Source: Muribaculaceae bacterium (GTDB taxonomy: Bacteria; Bacteroidota; Bacteroidia; Bacteroidales; Muribaculaceae). Taken from it: a DNA stretch of 64,000 nucleotides. The stretch lies in NCBI GenBank assembly GCA_017557625.1, contig JAFYYG010000065.1:1-64000 (forward strand), read 5' to 3'. The stretch's first letter is position 1. Each line of letters starts with the position of its first letter. Below, piece after piece: positions 27,558 through 36,425 of this stretch. Position numbers and translations under genes: made by a program. The notes under the pieces are model-generated. The model did not search any database, was not told the DNA's origin, and was given only the letters and a program-made list of their open reading frames with translations.

Positions 27558-28937
27558 ATGAGCAATTCACAATACATAGCAGCTTTAGAGATTGGCAGTT
27601 CGAAGATTGTGGGTGCCATAGCCGAGAAGACTTCTGCCGGATATGTGCAAATCAACCATCTCGAAATGGAGAAACTCACCAACAGCGTTAGGCATGGATG
27701 CGTGCAGAACGTGGAAAACACCAAGGGATGCATCAACAGCATCATCAAGAAACTGGAAAACCGAGTGGATGGCACTATCGACGAGGTGTTTGTGGGACTA
27801 AGCGGACGCTCACTGCACAGCGAGCCCACCGAAGTCAACCATAACCTTGACGCCACCGTCCCCATTACCGAAGAAGTCCTCGACAGCATCGTGAATGAGG
27901 CCGGACGGGATCCTATCAAGAACTATGAGACCATCAAGGTTGTGCCTCGCACCTATTATGTGGACAAGAATGAAACCAAGAGTCCGCGAGGGCAGTTTGG
28001 CTCAAACATCAACATTAAGCTCAACTTGATTGTTGCCCGTCAAAACCTGAAACTCAACCTCGACCGAGTGATGAACGGTGCCGTGCGGGTTCGCGAGTAT
28101 CTTGTCACACCACTTGTCGTCGCCGACGAGATTCTGGAGCCATCAGAAAAATCGTTAGGCTGCATGTTAATAGATTTGGGTGCCGAGACTACCACGGTGT
28201 CGTTCTACAAAAACGACTCGCTGGTCTATCTCACCACTCTGCCATTGGGTGGCCGCAACATCACGCGCGACATCACAGTGGGCCTTAATGTGCTGGAAGA
28301 CACTGCCGAGCGTGTGAAGAAAAATATCAGCAACCCACTTGAAAAGAACGTGGACCACATCTCGATAGAAGGCGTGAACTCCACCGATGCCGCCAACTAT
28401 ATCGCAGCTCGCACCGGAGAGATAATCGCAAACATCAAGCAGCAGATTTCATACGCCGGGGTGAAGACGGTTGACCTGCACAACATCGTGCTTATAGGCG
28501 GTGGCGCTCAGCTACAGGGTATAGCACGCCGCATCGAGGACGAGATAAAGCTCAAGGTGCGCATGGGTTCCTATCCCAAAACACTCAACATCCTCGACCA
28601 CAACATCAACCGAGCAGAGTATGTGCAGATTTTCTCGCTACTCTCGAATGCTGCAGCCAAGATGCCCTACAACCAGTCGTGCGTGCGCCTGAACACCTAC
28701 GGCGACACCGACCAAGACTTTGTGACCCCCGATTATAGCAGCAACCGCAGCTATGATGACGATGACGACTACAGCTACGGCCGATTCAGAGAGGAGCCGA
28801 CACGTCCCGGCAAGCCCTCAAGGACGAGTAATTCCCGTGAACGAACCGAGCCTAAGCGCCAAAAGCGCAGGACCTGGCTCGACAAGGCTCGCGAAAAGAT
28901 GGAGAAGTTGATGAACGAACCCGAAGACGAAGAGTAA
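27558..28937 (+). CDS. ftsA: Cell division protein FtsA
   Basis: The 459-residue actin-like ATPase tethers FtsZ to the membrane. It has AALEIGSSKIVGAIAE (phosphate 1), MLIDLGAETTTVSFY (phosphate 2) and VLIGGGAQLQGIARRIE (adenosine motif), with the inserted 1C subdomain at about 80-165. The C-terminal 70 residues are hydrophilic and basic. They end in a helix, RTWLDKAREKMEKLMNEPEDEE split over the last 22 residues, that may serve as the membrane-targeting segment. It is followed by ftsZ. Confidence 0.95.
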   Translation: MSNSQYIAALEIGSSKIVGAIAEKTSAGYVQINHLEMEKLTNSVRHGCVQNVENTKGCINSIIKKLENRVDGTIDEVFVGLSGRSLHSEPTEVNHNLDATVPITEEVLDSIVNEAGRDPIKNYETIKVVPRTYYVDKNETKSPRGQFGSNINIKLNLIVARQNLKLNLDRVMNGAVRVREYLVTPLVVADEILEPSEKSLGCMLIDLGAETTTVSFYKNDSLVYLTTLPLGGRNITRDITVGLNVLEDTAERVKKNISNPLEKNVDHISIEGVNSTDAANYIAARTGEIIANIKQQISYAGVKTVDLHNIVLIGGGAQLQGIARRIEDEIKLKVRMGSYPKTLNILDHNINRAEYVQIFSLLSNAAAKMPYNQSCVRLNTYGDTDQDFVTPDYSSNRSYDDDDDYSYGRFREEPTRPGKPSRTSNSRERTEPKRQKRRTWLDKAREKMEKLMNEPEDEE

Positions 28938-29000
28938 ACAATGATTCTACTAGGCAAACTCATCACAAGATTTTTTCACCAGTAAACAACATCAACACAT

Positions 29001-30425
29001 ATGCAAAACATTGTTAAAGACGACGTAGCAGGCAATAGCAAGGCTAACGAGAACAAGACACCAGCGATGCCCGAGCAGAAAGACATCTTTGGAGAGATTG
29101 ACCAAGACCCCGGGTTTGGCAATCCCGAAGCACCCGAAGGCAGCAACGAGCCTTGCCTGATAAAGGTGATAGGAATTGGTGGTGGTGGCAACAATGCCAT
29201 CAACCACATGTATAAACAGAACATAAACGGCGTGTCGTTTGTGGTGATGAACACCGACCGGCAGGCCTTGAACAACTCGCCAGTGCCTAACCGTGTGCTG
29301 ATAGGCCCCAACACCACCTTTGGTTTAGGAGCAGGCAACAAGCCCGAGCTGGCAAAGCTGGCCGCCGAGGAGAGCCATGACGATATCGCAGCACTCTTCA
29401 ACGACGAGACCAAGATGGTGTTTATCACCGCTGGTATGGGTGGCGGCACTGGTACCGGCGCTGCTCCCGTGGTGGCACGTATCGCCCACGAGATGGGTGT
29501 GCTCACCATTGGTATCGTCACCATCCCCTTCCTCTTCGAGGGCAAGAAGAAGATCATCAAGGCGCTCAGCGGTGCCGACGAGATGCAGAAGTATGTTGAT
29601 GCCCTGCTCATCATCAACAATGAGCGGTTGAGCGAGATTTACCCCGACCTGAACTTCATGAACGCCTTTGGCAAGGCCGATGATACCCTGTCGGTCGCTG
29701 CCCGCAGCATCAGCGACTTGATTAACGTTGACGGATACATCAATCTTGACTTCAACGACGTGAACACCACCCTGCGTGAAGGTGGAGTGGCAATCATCAG
29801 TTCGGGATATGGTGAGGGCGAGCAGCGCGTGACCAAGGCCATTCAGGACGCTCTCAATTCGCCGTTGCTCAAGAACCGCGACATCTATGGCTCTCAGAAG
29901 ATATTGATGAATATCTACTATTCCCGCAATGCTAAGGATGAGTTCAAGATGAGCGAGATTGACGAGATGAAGAACTTCATGGCTCAGTTCTCTCTCGACC
30001 ACGACATGATTTGGGGTGTGGCCTACGACGAGACCTTAGGGGAGAAAATCAAGATTACTATGCTCGCATCGGGGTTCAATGTGTCGCTCGACACCGAGAC
30101 AGCAATGGTCGAGGGCGAGAAGAAGGGCGAATCGAAGATTGTTGCCGATACTAGCCGCATAGAGCGGGAATATGGTGAGAAGTTTAACGAGCTTGACATT
30201 GACCGTGCCAAGGCGCAGTATATAGTGCTGCGTCCTGAGGATATCGACAACGACGAGATAGTTGACCTGCTTGAGAAGAACCCTGCATTCAAGCGTGACC
30301 AGCAGGTTAAGAACGCAGTCAACGAGTTGCAGAGTGCATCCGCCAAGCCCAAGCCCGCCAAACCTGTTTCGCCCATAAGTAAAAAGATAGGCAGCACTAC
30401 TGGCACAATAACCTTTGATGTTTAA
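29001..30425 (+). CDS. ftsZ: Cell division protein FtsZ
   Basis: The 474-residue tubulin-family GTPase forms the Z ring. The tubulin signature GGGTGTG is at about 147-153 in FITAGMGGGTGTGAAP, preceded by VIGIGGGGNNAINHM. An N-terminal extension of about 50 polar residues precedes the GTPase fold, longer than in E. coli. The tail ends in PVSPISKKIGSTTGTITFDV, a linker plus a possible FtsA-binding tip. It is the last dcw gene; serS follows after 31 bases. Confidence 0.97.
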   Translation: MQNIVKDDVAGNSKANENKTPAMPEQKDIFGEIDQDPGFGNPEAPEGSNEPCLIKVIGIGGGGNNAINHMYKQNINGVSFVVMNTDRQALNNSPVPNRVLIGPNTTFGLGAGNKPELAKLAAEESHDDIAALFNDETKMVFITAGMGGGTGTGAAPVVARIAHEMGVLTIGIVTIPFLFEGKKKIIKALSGADEMQKYVDALLIINNERLSEIYPDLNFMNAFGKADDTLSVAARSISDLINVDGYINLDFNDVNTTLREGGVAIISSGYGEGEQRVTKAIQDALNSPLLKNRDIYGSQKILMNIYYSRNAKDEFKMSEIDEMKNFMAQFSLDHDMIWGVAYDETLGEKIKITMLASGFNVSLDTETAMVEGEKKGESKIVADTSRIEREYGEKFNELDIDRAKAQYIVLRPEDIDNDEIVDLLEKNPAFKRDQQVKNAVNELQSASAKPKPAKPVSPISKKIGSTTGTITFDV

Positions 30426-30456
30426 CTATAGCTACCTCAAAAAATAAAGAATAACA

Positions 30457-31728
30457 ATGCTTACATTACAAGTAATCAACGAGAATCCCGAGCATGTAAT
30501 AGAAAGGCTCGCAGTGAAGCACTTTGATGCCCGAGAGCCAATAATGAGAATTGTAGAACTCGACAAGCAACGCCGCACTGCACAGAAACAGCGCGATGAC
30601 AATGCTTCGCAACTCAACAAAATGGCGGCACAGATTGGTGCCCTCATGAAGCAGGGCAAGCGCGATGAGGCCGAGCAAGCCAAGGCCGCCGTGGCACAGC
30701 TCAAGGCCACCAACAAAGAGATTGACGACACTATGACCGCCGCCGCCAACGAGATTACCGAGATATTGCTCACCATCCCCAATATGCCTTATGAGGGTGT
30801 GCCCGAGGGCAGCACTGCCGAGGACAACGTGGTGGAGAAGAGCGGTGGTCCAGAGCCACACTTGGGCGAGGATGCCCTGCCACACTGGGAACTCGCCAAG
30901 AAATACAACCTCATCGACTTTGACCTGGGTGTGAAAATCACGGGTGCTGGCTTCCCCGTCTATGTGGGCAAGGGAGCCAAGCTTCAGCGCGCCCTCATCC
31001 AGTTCTTCCTTGACGAGGCGGGCAAGGCGGGCTATGTGGAGATAGAGCCCCCATTGGTGGTTAACGAAGCATCGGGACTAGGCACAGGCCAACTTCCCGA
31101 CAAGGAAGGCCAGATGTATCACTGTCAGGTGGATAATTTCTATCTCATCCCCACCGCCGAGGTGCCTGTAACCAATATCTATCGCGATGTCATTCTTAGT
31201 CCTGAAGACCTCCCCAAGAAAAATTGCGCCTACAGCGCCTGCTTCCGCCGTGAGGCTGGCTCCTACGGCAAGGACGTGCGTGGCCTCAACCGTCTGCACC
31301 AGTTCGACAAGGTGGAGATAGTCCGCATTGAGCGCCCTGAGAACAGCTACGCCGCACTCGAGGAGATGAAAGACCATGTGCAGGGATTGCTTGAGAAACT
31401 TGAGCTGCCCTGGCACATCCTAAGGCTGTGCGGTGGCGACATGAGCTTCACCAGCGCCATCACTTTCGACTTCGAGGTGTGGAGTGCAGCACAGAAGCGT
31501 TGGTTAGAGGTTAGTTCGGTATCCAACTTCGAGACCTATCAGGCTAACCGCCTCAAGTGCCGCTATCGTGGCGATGACAAGAAGACCCACCTGTGCCACA
31601 CTCTCAATGGTTCGGCTCTGGCATTGCCACGCATTGTTGCCGCCCTGCTTGAGAACAACCAGACCCCTGAGGGTATCCGCATCCCCAAAGCGTTACAACG
31701 TTACACTGGCTTTGAGATTATAGATTAA
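30457..31728 (+). CDS. serS: Seryl-tRNA synthetase
   Basis: The 423-residue class II synthetase has the N-terminal long coiled-coil arm (about 30-110) that binds the tRNA-Ser variable arm. The catalytic core carries TAEVPVTNIYRD, motif 2 in CFRREAGSYGKDVRG and motif 3 in LNGSALALPRIVAALLE. Length is normal. It is co-directional with ftsZ and may be read from the same transcript. Confidence 0.97.
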   Translation: MLTLQVINENPEHVIERLAVKHFDAREPIMRIVELDKQRRTAQKQRDDNASQLNKMAAQIGALMKQGKRDEAEQAKAAVAQLKATNKEIDDTMTAAANEITEILLTIPNMPYEGVPEGSTAEDNVVEKSGGPEPHLGEDALPHWELAKKYNLIDFDLGVKITGAGFPVYVGKGAKLQRALIQFFLDEAGKAGYVEIEPPLVVNEASGLGTGQLPDKEGQMYHCQVDNFYLIPTAEVPVTNIYRDVILSPEDLPKKNCAYSACFRREAGSYGKDVRGLNRLHQFDKVEIVRIERPENSYAALEEMKDHVQGLLEKLELPWHILRLCGGDMSFTSAITFDFEVWSAAQKRWLEVSSVSNFETYQANRLKCRYRGDDKKTHLCHTLNGSALALPRIVAALLENNQTPEGIRIPKALQRYTGFEIID

Positions 31729-31784
31729 ACAGCAGTTTAAAGATAAGACTGATAGATTTTGGGTAACATAAAAAATAGAAGATA

Positions 31785-32216
31785 ATGATAATAAGGTCTA
31801 TATTGTGTTTAATAAATAAGGACTATGAAGAATTCTCGGAGTATATATCTTATACTTTAGGGGTGTTACTTGTGGTGGGTCCTGCCCTTCTTATAGGTTA
31901 TGCTCTGTTGTTATATATAGTAGGTGATACCACATCCAATAAAAGTTTATATGGTTTTGAAGGTGTAGTCACCATAACTGCTGCTGTATTTTTAATCATT
32001 TTGGGTATTGGGCTATTCAAGAGGAATTTGATTGCCTATATCATCGCTATGGTTCTGCTCTTTGTGGGTATTATTGTGTGCATTCATTACTTAATAGGTA
32101 CGATTGGCACTAATGAACATGTGGTGATAGGTGTGAGCAGCGGTGTAGGTGCTTTATTGATTTATCTGTTTATTGGTTTTATAATCAGTATTAAACATAA
32201 GTGCTATAACAAATGA
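31785..32216 (+). CDS. Small four-TM membrane protein of unknown function
   Basis: The 143-residue protein has hydrophobic segments at about 24-44, 63-80, 85-107 and 115-138 and few charged residues between them. I do not recognise a family. It is lower in GC than its neighbours and has no obvious partner gene. The gap from 32217 to 32335 shows nothing clear. Confidence 0.6.
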   Translation: MIIRSILCLINKDYEEFSEYISYTLGVLLVVGPALLIGYALLLYIVGDTTSNKSLYGFEGVVTITAAVFLIILGIGLFKRNLIAYIIAMVLLFVGIIVCIHYLIGTIGTNEHVVIGVSSGVGALLIYLFIGFIISIKHKCYNK

Positions 32217-32335
32217 AGTGGTACGTCCTGATGGATAAGCATTAGAAATGCGAGTACAGGCTGCCCACTGTGCAATCGGCTCTATCAAGCAATGTGATCA
32301 GTTGACACATGCCTTGACAGATATTTAGACTGAAA

Positions 32336-32365
32336 AACCATCCCTTGCTTGTTCTAGGGATGGTT
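32336..32365 (-). terminator. Terminator of the LuxR-type gene
   Basis: AACCATCCCT and AGGGATGGTT form a perfect 10-bp stem with a 10-base loop. On the minus strand it is followed by TTTTTCA, so it fits the end of the 32406-32621 transcript. Confidence 0.7.
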
Positions 32366-32405
32366 AAAAGTTAGTATACCTTGATGACTCTTTTGTGAGT
32401 GTTCA

Positions 32406-32621
32406 TCAATCCAGGTCAATTAGTTTTAATCTGTAAGCCTTACCTATAAGCTCGGCAACGTTGCGCGAGTCAGTCTTGTGCAACAATTGCTTGCGGTGAT
32501 ACTGAACAGTATTGATTGAGATATACAACCTTTCGGCAATCTCACGGCTGCTCAAACCCTCGACAAGGAACCTTAGAACTTCACGTTCTCGCACCGTTAA
32601 ATCTTTAGTGGTGTTAGTCAT
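32406..32621 (-). CDS. HTH-only LuxR/GerE-type DNA-binding protein
   Basis: The 71-residue protein consists only of a LuxR C-terminal helix-turn-helix: LTVREREVLRFLVEGLSSREIA, split over 8-29, then the recognition helix ISINTVQYHRKQLLHK. There is no receiver or sensor domain. The stop upstream in frame and the ATG at 32621 suggest that it is complete, not a fragment, although loss of an N-terminal domain cannot be excluded. Stand-alone GerE domains can act as constitutive regulators, or as dimers controlled by expression level. It has its own terminator. Confidence 0.85.
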   Translation of the reverse strand: MTNTTKDLTVREREVLRFLVEGLSSREIAERLYISINTVQYHRKQLLHKTDSRNVAELIGKAYRLKLIDLD

Positions 32622-32933
32622 TTGATTGTCATGTATTAAATTTCAATAATTTGCATCGCAAAATAAAAACAGAATGATATAATTTCCAAATAATTATATT
32701 CTTTTTTGTCGTTTTTTGGATAAAACTACCCCTTTTAGTAGCAAAAATGTGATAGTATAGTCATTTAAACATATAAATATGGATTTTTTTGTATAAATAT
32801 GGCCTATGGTTTATAATAGTTAGGGCATAAACCACACCGAAACCACACCGAAATGCATTTTTTTTAAAAAAAAGTTCAGAAAAAATTTGCCAGTTCAAAA
32901 AATGTGTGTAACTTTGCACCGCAATTCCAAACT
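32622..32933. other. AT-rich intergenic region before tRNA-Asp
   Basis: This gap of 312 bases must hold promoters for the minus-strand LuxR-type gene and the plus-strand tRNA. It contains an 11-bp tandem duplication of AACCACACCGA at 32830-32851 and ends in the clear tRNA promoter. No gene is seen. Confidence 0.6.
32886..32928 (+). promoter_or_regulatory. Promoter of tRNA-Asp
   Basis: TTTG (32886-32889), 19 bases, then TAACTTTG (32909-32916) matches the Bacteroidetes promoter TTTG-N19-21-TAnnTTTG very well. The 17 bases CTTTGCACCGCAATTCC at 32912-32928 recur exactly in the rimP promoter. Confidence 0.75.
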
Positions 32934-33007
32934 GGTGCGTTAGTTCAGTTGGTTAGAATGCCTGCCTGTCACGCAGGAGGTCGCTGGTTCGAGTCCTGTA
33001 CGCACCG
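32934..33007 (+). tRNA. tRNA-Asp (anticodon GTC)
   Basis: The acceptor stem GGTGCGT pairs with ACGCACC, the D arm is GTTCAGTTGGTTAGAAT, the anticodon loop is CTGTCAC within CCTGC-GCAGG, and the T arm has GGTTCGAGTCC. The discriminator is G and the CCA end is not encoded. Confidence 0.96.
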
Positions 33008-33022
33008 CAGTGGAGAGAGGAG

Positions 33023-33065
33023 AAGAGCGAAGATGTGCTTCGGCACTATTCGCTCTTTCTTTTTG
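33023..33065 (+). terminator. Terminator after tRNA-Asp
   Basis: AAGAGCGAA pairs with TTCGCTCTT, with an inner GTGC-TTCG-GCAC tetraloop hairpin. TTTCTTTTTG follows. Confidence 0.85.
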
Positions 33066-33157
33066 TTACAACAGTGCGCTCCAGCTCCTTGGTCTTATGC
33101 ATCAAAGTGTCATAAGCAATGCCGCTACTAATGCCAGTGTCAACACTATCGCCAGCG

Positions 33158-34555
33158 TTACATGTCGTTTTGTTTTTTATGGCTCTTCGGGAAGTAGAGC
33201 CGTGCTGCTTCTTTCACCTTGGGCGAGAGCAGCAGGATGGCTGTCATAGTGCAGCATGCCATAAGGAAGAATGCGATGTCCATGAATCCCACCACCACTT
33301 TCAGGGGAACGACGGCAGCCACCACAATCATCGCCAGATAGTAGTAGTTGTAGTACTTGGCGTTCTTTGCGCCAAAGAGGAAATTGGTGCATTTGAGCCC
33401 ATAGTAGCTATAGGTGAACATGGTGGAGAAGGCGAAGAAGAACACGATAATCATGAGCAGGTAGTGGCCGATGTTGGGTATCAGCTGCTGCCATGCCCCT
33501 AGGGCTATCGCTAGACCTTTGGGGTCGTTGCCCGCGCCTATATAGTTGCCGGCGATGATGATGGGAATTGCGGTGAGAGTGCATATCAGTCCTGAGTCAA
33601 TTGCTGGTCCGAGCATGGCGATGAGGCCCTCGCGCACTGGCTCGGTATTTTTGCTGGCTCCGTGCATCATCGAGGCGGTACCTATACCAGCCTCATTGAC
33701 GTAGGCGGCTCGCCTTGCACCTATGAGCGCCACATAGGCAAATCCTCCTAGTCCTGCCTCAAAAGTAAATGCCCCTTTGAAGATCGATGAGAATACCCCA
33801 GGAATCTTGTCATAATTCATTACCATGATCACCAGCACCATGATGAGGTAGAGCGCCACCATCAGCGGTACCATTTTTGACGCTATGGCAGCAATGCTCT
33901 TGATACCTCTCAGAATCACAGCCGCTACAATTGCTACCATGATAATTCCCATGATAAACCTTAGCCAGGGGGTGTTTTCTATGCCCATAGGAGTGGTGAA
34001 TACTGTCGTCACCGACTCCACAAGCTGGTTGGCCTGCCACACGCACAGTGTGCCCACAAGTCCGAAGATGGCGAACGCCACAGCGAGGGGTTTCCATTTC
34101 TCGCCCAGTCCTTTAGTGATAATGTACATGGGTCCTCCCTGCACCTCGCCGGCGGTGTCTTTGCCCTTGTACATGATGGCGAGTGTGCCTTCAAAGAACT
34201 TGGTGGTCATTCCCACGAGTGCGCTCACCCACATCCAGAATATCACGCCTGGGTTGCCGTTGCCCACGGTTAGTGCCACAGCCACACCAGCGATATTGCC
34301 CATTCCCACCGTTGCTGCTATGGCACTTAGCAGAGCCTGCACCGAGCTGATTTGTCCTGTCTGCTTACCGCTGTCGGCAGCTTGTTTCTGTCGCAGCACA
34401 CCGATAGCCTGAGGCAACCTTCTAATTGATACGCATCCTGAATATATAAACAAGAACAGCCCTCCGCCAATTAGCAGCAGGAATTCAGGATATTCGCACA
34501 GCATATCGGCTGTGGAGATAATGGCATTTCCTATATTGTTGAAAAAATCAGACAT
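33158..34555 (-). CDS. Sodium:alanine/glycine symporter, AGCS family
   Basis: The 465-residue membrane protein has about 11 hydrophobic segments and the AGCS family blocks SSVQALLSAIAATVGMGNIAGVA (split over 69-91), TKFFEGTLAIMYKGKD, GGPMYII, NEAGIGTASMMHGASK and FAFSTMFTYSYYG. Members import alanine or glycine with Na+. Which amino acid is preferred cannot be told. It is a single-gene unit upstream of the LemA/TPM array on the same strand; the gap to the next gene's end is about 70 bases. Confidence 0.93.
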   Translation of the reverse strand: MSDFFNNIGNAIISTADMLCEYPEFLLLIGGGLFLFIYSGCVSIRRLPQAIGVLRQKQAADSGKQTGQISSVQALLSAIAATVGMGNIAGVAVALTVGNGNPGVIFWMWVSALVGMTTKFFEGTLAIMYKGKDTAGEVQGGPMYIITKGLGEKWKPLAVAFAIFGLVGTLCVWQANQLVESVTTVFTTPMGIENTPWLRFIMGIIMVAIVAAVILRGIKSIAAIASKMVPLMVALYLIMVLVIMVMNYDKIPGVFSSIFKGAFTFEAGLGGFAYVALIGARRAAYVNEAGIGTASMMHGASKNTEPVREGLIAMLGPAIDSGLICTLTAIPIIIAGNYIGAGNDPKGLAIALGAWQQLIPNIGHYLLMIIVFFFAFSTMFTYSYYGLKCTNFLFGAKNAKYYNYYYLAMIVVAAVVPLKVVVGFMDIAFFLMACCTMTAILLLSPKVKEAARLYFPKSHKKQNDM

Positions 34556-34624
34556 ATTTTGAAATACATTAATCTTGATTAGTCTTAGTTCTTCTTTTGT
34601 TTAAAAACTGTTTTTGTGAGAGCA

Positions 34625-35500
34625 TCACCATTTAGAGCCAGCGCCGGCACCGCTAAAGTCTCCTCCTCCGTATTTGTACTTGTAGGGCTCGGGCTCGAAT
34701 GATTTAGTCTCGTCGTCATTATCATCATCCTTGTCTTGATGCTCTTCTTCCTCGTCTTCTTGCTCTTCCTGTTCTTCCTGTTGTGTGCTGGCTGCGAGTG
34801 CCGAGGCTGCACCAGTTACTGCCATTTCGCCAGTTGCGGTGTCGATGTCGTTAGTTGCTTGTTGTGGCATATTCTTTTTGTTACGCTTTCTCAAGAACAG
34901 AAAAAGTGCTATAACACCTATTATGACAGCCAGAATAATCCATCCCTTGCCACCGCCTTTTTTCTCTGTTTCGTTTTTAGGGGCTTGCTCCTGCTGGAAT
35001 TCTTTCAAAACGATTGGTTCGATGTGGTTGATGGCTTCTTCAATGCCTTTGGCATAGTCACCCTCTTTGAAATGCGGCACCATGAGAGAGTCAATGATGT
35101 GCGCGCACTCGACATCGGGCAGAGCGCCTTCCAGACCTGGACCTGGCTCAATAAACACGTCACCGTTGCCCTTGTCGTTTTTAGGCTTGACGAGAATTAC
35201 CACACCATTGTTAAGTTTCTTGTCGCCGATGCCCCACTTCTTTCCAAGCTGGGTGGCAAATTGGTTGGCGTCAAGTTTTCCCAAGTCATTGACGGTGACC
35301 ACCACAATCTGGTTGGTGGTGCGACGTGACAGCGAGTCAAGCCTGGTGTTGAGGGCATTAACAAGAGAGTCATTCTTGATTATCCCCGCCAGGTCAACGA
35401 TGGGCGACATGATGGCGGGTTTACTAGGCACCTGCGCCACTCCCATGTCGCACACCATTGCAACAAGAGCAATCAATAATCCTTTATAAAACAATTTCAT
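34625..35500 (-). CDS. TPM-domain membrane protein (YgcG-like) with acidic tail
   Basis: The 291-residue protein has a signal peptide (1-22, ALVAMVCDMGVAQ). A TPM domain (about 30-170) has the family motifs VVTVNDLG, FATQLGKKWGIGDKKLNNGVVILV and EPGPGLEGALPD. A TM helix follows at about 200-217. The cytoplasmic tail is extremely acidic (EEQEEQEDEEEEH) and ends in glycine-rich KYGGGDFSGAGAGSKW. Start 35500 is chosen because the signal peptide begins there. TPM proteins are often encoded with LemA; their molecular role is unclear. It is the last gene of the array. Confidence 0.85.
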   Translation of the reverse strand: MKLFYKGLLIALVAMVCDMGVAQVPSKPAIMSPIVDLAGIIKNDSLVNALNTRLDSLSRRTTNQIVVVTVNDLGKLDANQFATQLGKKWGIGDKKLNNGVVILVKPKNDKGNGDVFIEPGPGLEGALPDVECAHIIDSLMVPHFKEGDYAKGIEEAINHIEPIVLKEFQQEQAPKNETEKKGGGKGWIILAVIIGVIALFLFLRKRNKKNMPQQATNDIDTATGEMAVTGAASALAASTQQEEQEEQEDEEEEHQDKDDDNDDETKSFEPEPYKYKYGGGDFSGAGAGSKW

Positions 35501-35533
35501 TTCTTTTGTGCAAGTAATGAAAAAAAGACTCAA

Positions 35534-35575
35534 ACTATGAACTGTGAACTATGAACTATGAACTATGAACTGTGA
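35534..35575. repeat. Six tandem 7-bp units between two TPM genes
   Basis: The unit ACTATGA, with ACTGTGA as variant in the second and sixth positions, is repeated six times and ends exactly at the stop codon of the next minus-strand gene. Confidence 0.9.
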
Positions 35576-36397
35576 TTACCAGCTTCCTCCAGCTCCGCCG
35601 CCGCCGAAGCTGCCGCCGCCAAAGCCGCCCCAGCCGCCGCTGGAACTGCCGCCTCCCCAACTGCTACCGCTGCTGCGTGAACTGCCTGGGAATATTATTG
35701 GGCCACCAGTGTAGGTGCGGGTGTTGGTGCCTGTATCGGTGCCCATTCCGCCTTTCTTCATTGCTACCACAATGAGGCATATTATGACAATCAACACTAT
35801 GATTCCGAGTATGGCTTCACCCGTGTCGTCCATATATTCCTCTTGGTCAAATTCCCCCTTCATGGCGGGCATGACGATATCAAGTGCTGCCCACACTCCA
35901 CCGGCATAATCTTCCTTCTTGAAATGTGGAATCATTTCCTTCTCGACAATGCGCTTGCACAATATGTCGGGAAGAGCTCCTTCTACTCCGTAGCCAGGGG
36001 CGATGAAGGCTTTTCCTCCCTCGTCCTTGGTCTTAGTCTTGATGAGTATTACCACGCCATTGTTGTCACCTTCGTGACCAACGCCCCACTTACGTCCTAG
36101 TTCGGTGGCAAATTCTGCTGGCTCAAAATTGCCTAACGAGGTTATTGTCATCACCAGGATTTGGTTGCTTGTATGTCGTGAGAATGATTCCAGTGTGTCT
36201 TCGAGTGCCTTCTCTTGTTGGGCATCTATTACACCAGCAAAGTCCCACACCAACTTTTTCTCAGTAGGTTTATCGGGAATCCTGCCGTCAGTGCCGATGG
36301 CACGCGCTGGGGTTGATGACGAAGAGTCATCGCAGGCGGGCAATGCCATCACAAGTAGCATCGCCGCGACGATGAATAATGATATTTTATTCTTCAT
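35576..36397 (-). CDS. TPM-domain lipoprotein with TM helix and Gly/Ser-rich tail
   Basis: The 273-residue paralogue has a lipobox (VMALPAC, about residue 22). A TPM domain (about 45-185) has the core GRKWGVGHEGDNNGVVILI, AFIAPGYGVEGALPD and MIPHFKKEDYAGG. A TM helix lies at about 200-220, and the tail is almost only Gly, Ser and Trp, ending GGSW. The tail type is known from YgcG proteins. Start 36397 gives MKNKISLFIV, the same N-terminus as the next two paralogues. Confidence 0.85.
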   Translation of the reverse strand: MKNKISLFIVAAMLLVMALPACDDSSSSTPARAIGTDGRIPDKPTEKKLVWDFAGVIDAQQEKALEDTLESFSRHTSNQILVMTITSLGNFEPAEFATELGRKWGVGHEGDNNGVVILIKTKTKDEGGKAFIAPGYGVEGALPDILCKRIVEKEMIPHFKKEDYAGGVWAALDIVMPAMKGEFDQEEYMDDTGEAILGIIVLIVIICLIVVAMKKGGMGTDTGTNTRTYTGGPIIFPGSSRSSGSSWGGGSSSGGWGGFGGGSFGGGGAGGSW

Positions 36398-36425
36398 AAG
36401 AAATCTCATTGCAAACAAAAGTTTG

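Noticed and set aside
29001-30425. FtsZ and FtsA as part of the new cytoskeletal system
   Set aside because: They are the normal division proteins in the dcw cluster; the 42-52 kb operon has its own distinct tubulin- and ASKHA-type proteins.
32406-32621. Quorum-sensing LuxR regulator
   Set aside because: No autoinducer domain and no luxI-like gene; only the general GerE helix-turn-helix is present.
32904-33131. Open frame across tRNA-Asp on the plus strand
   Set aside because: It is the well-known spurious translation of a tRNA (GALVQLVRMPACHAGGRWFES); the tRNA explains the sequence.
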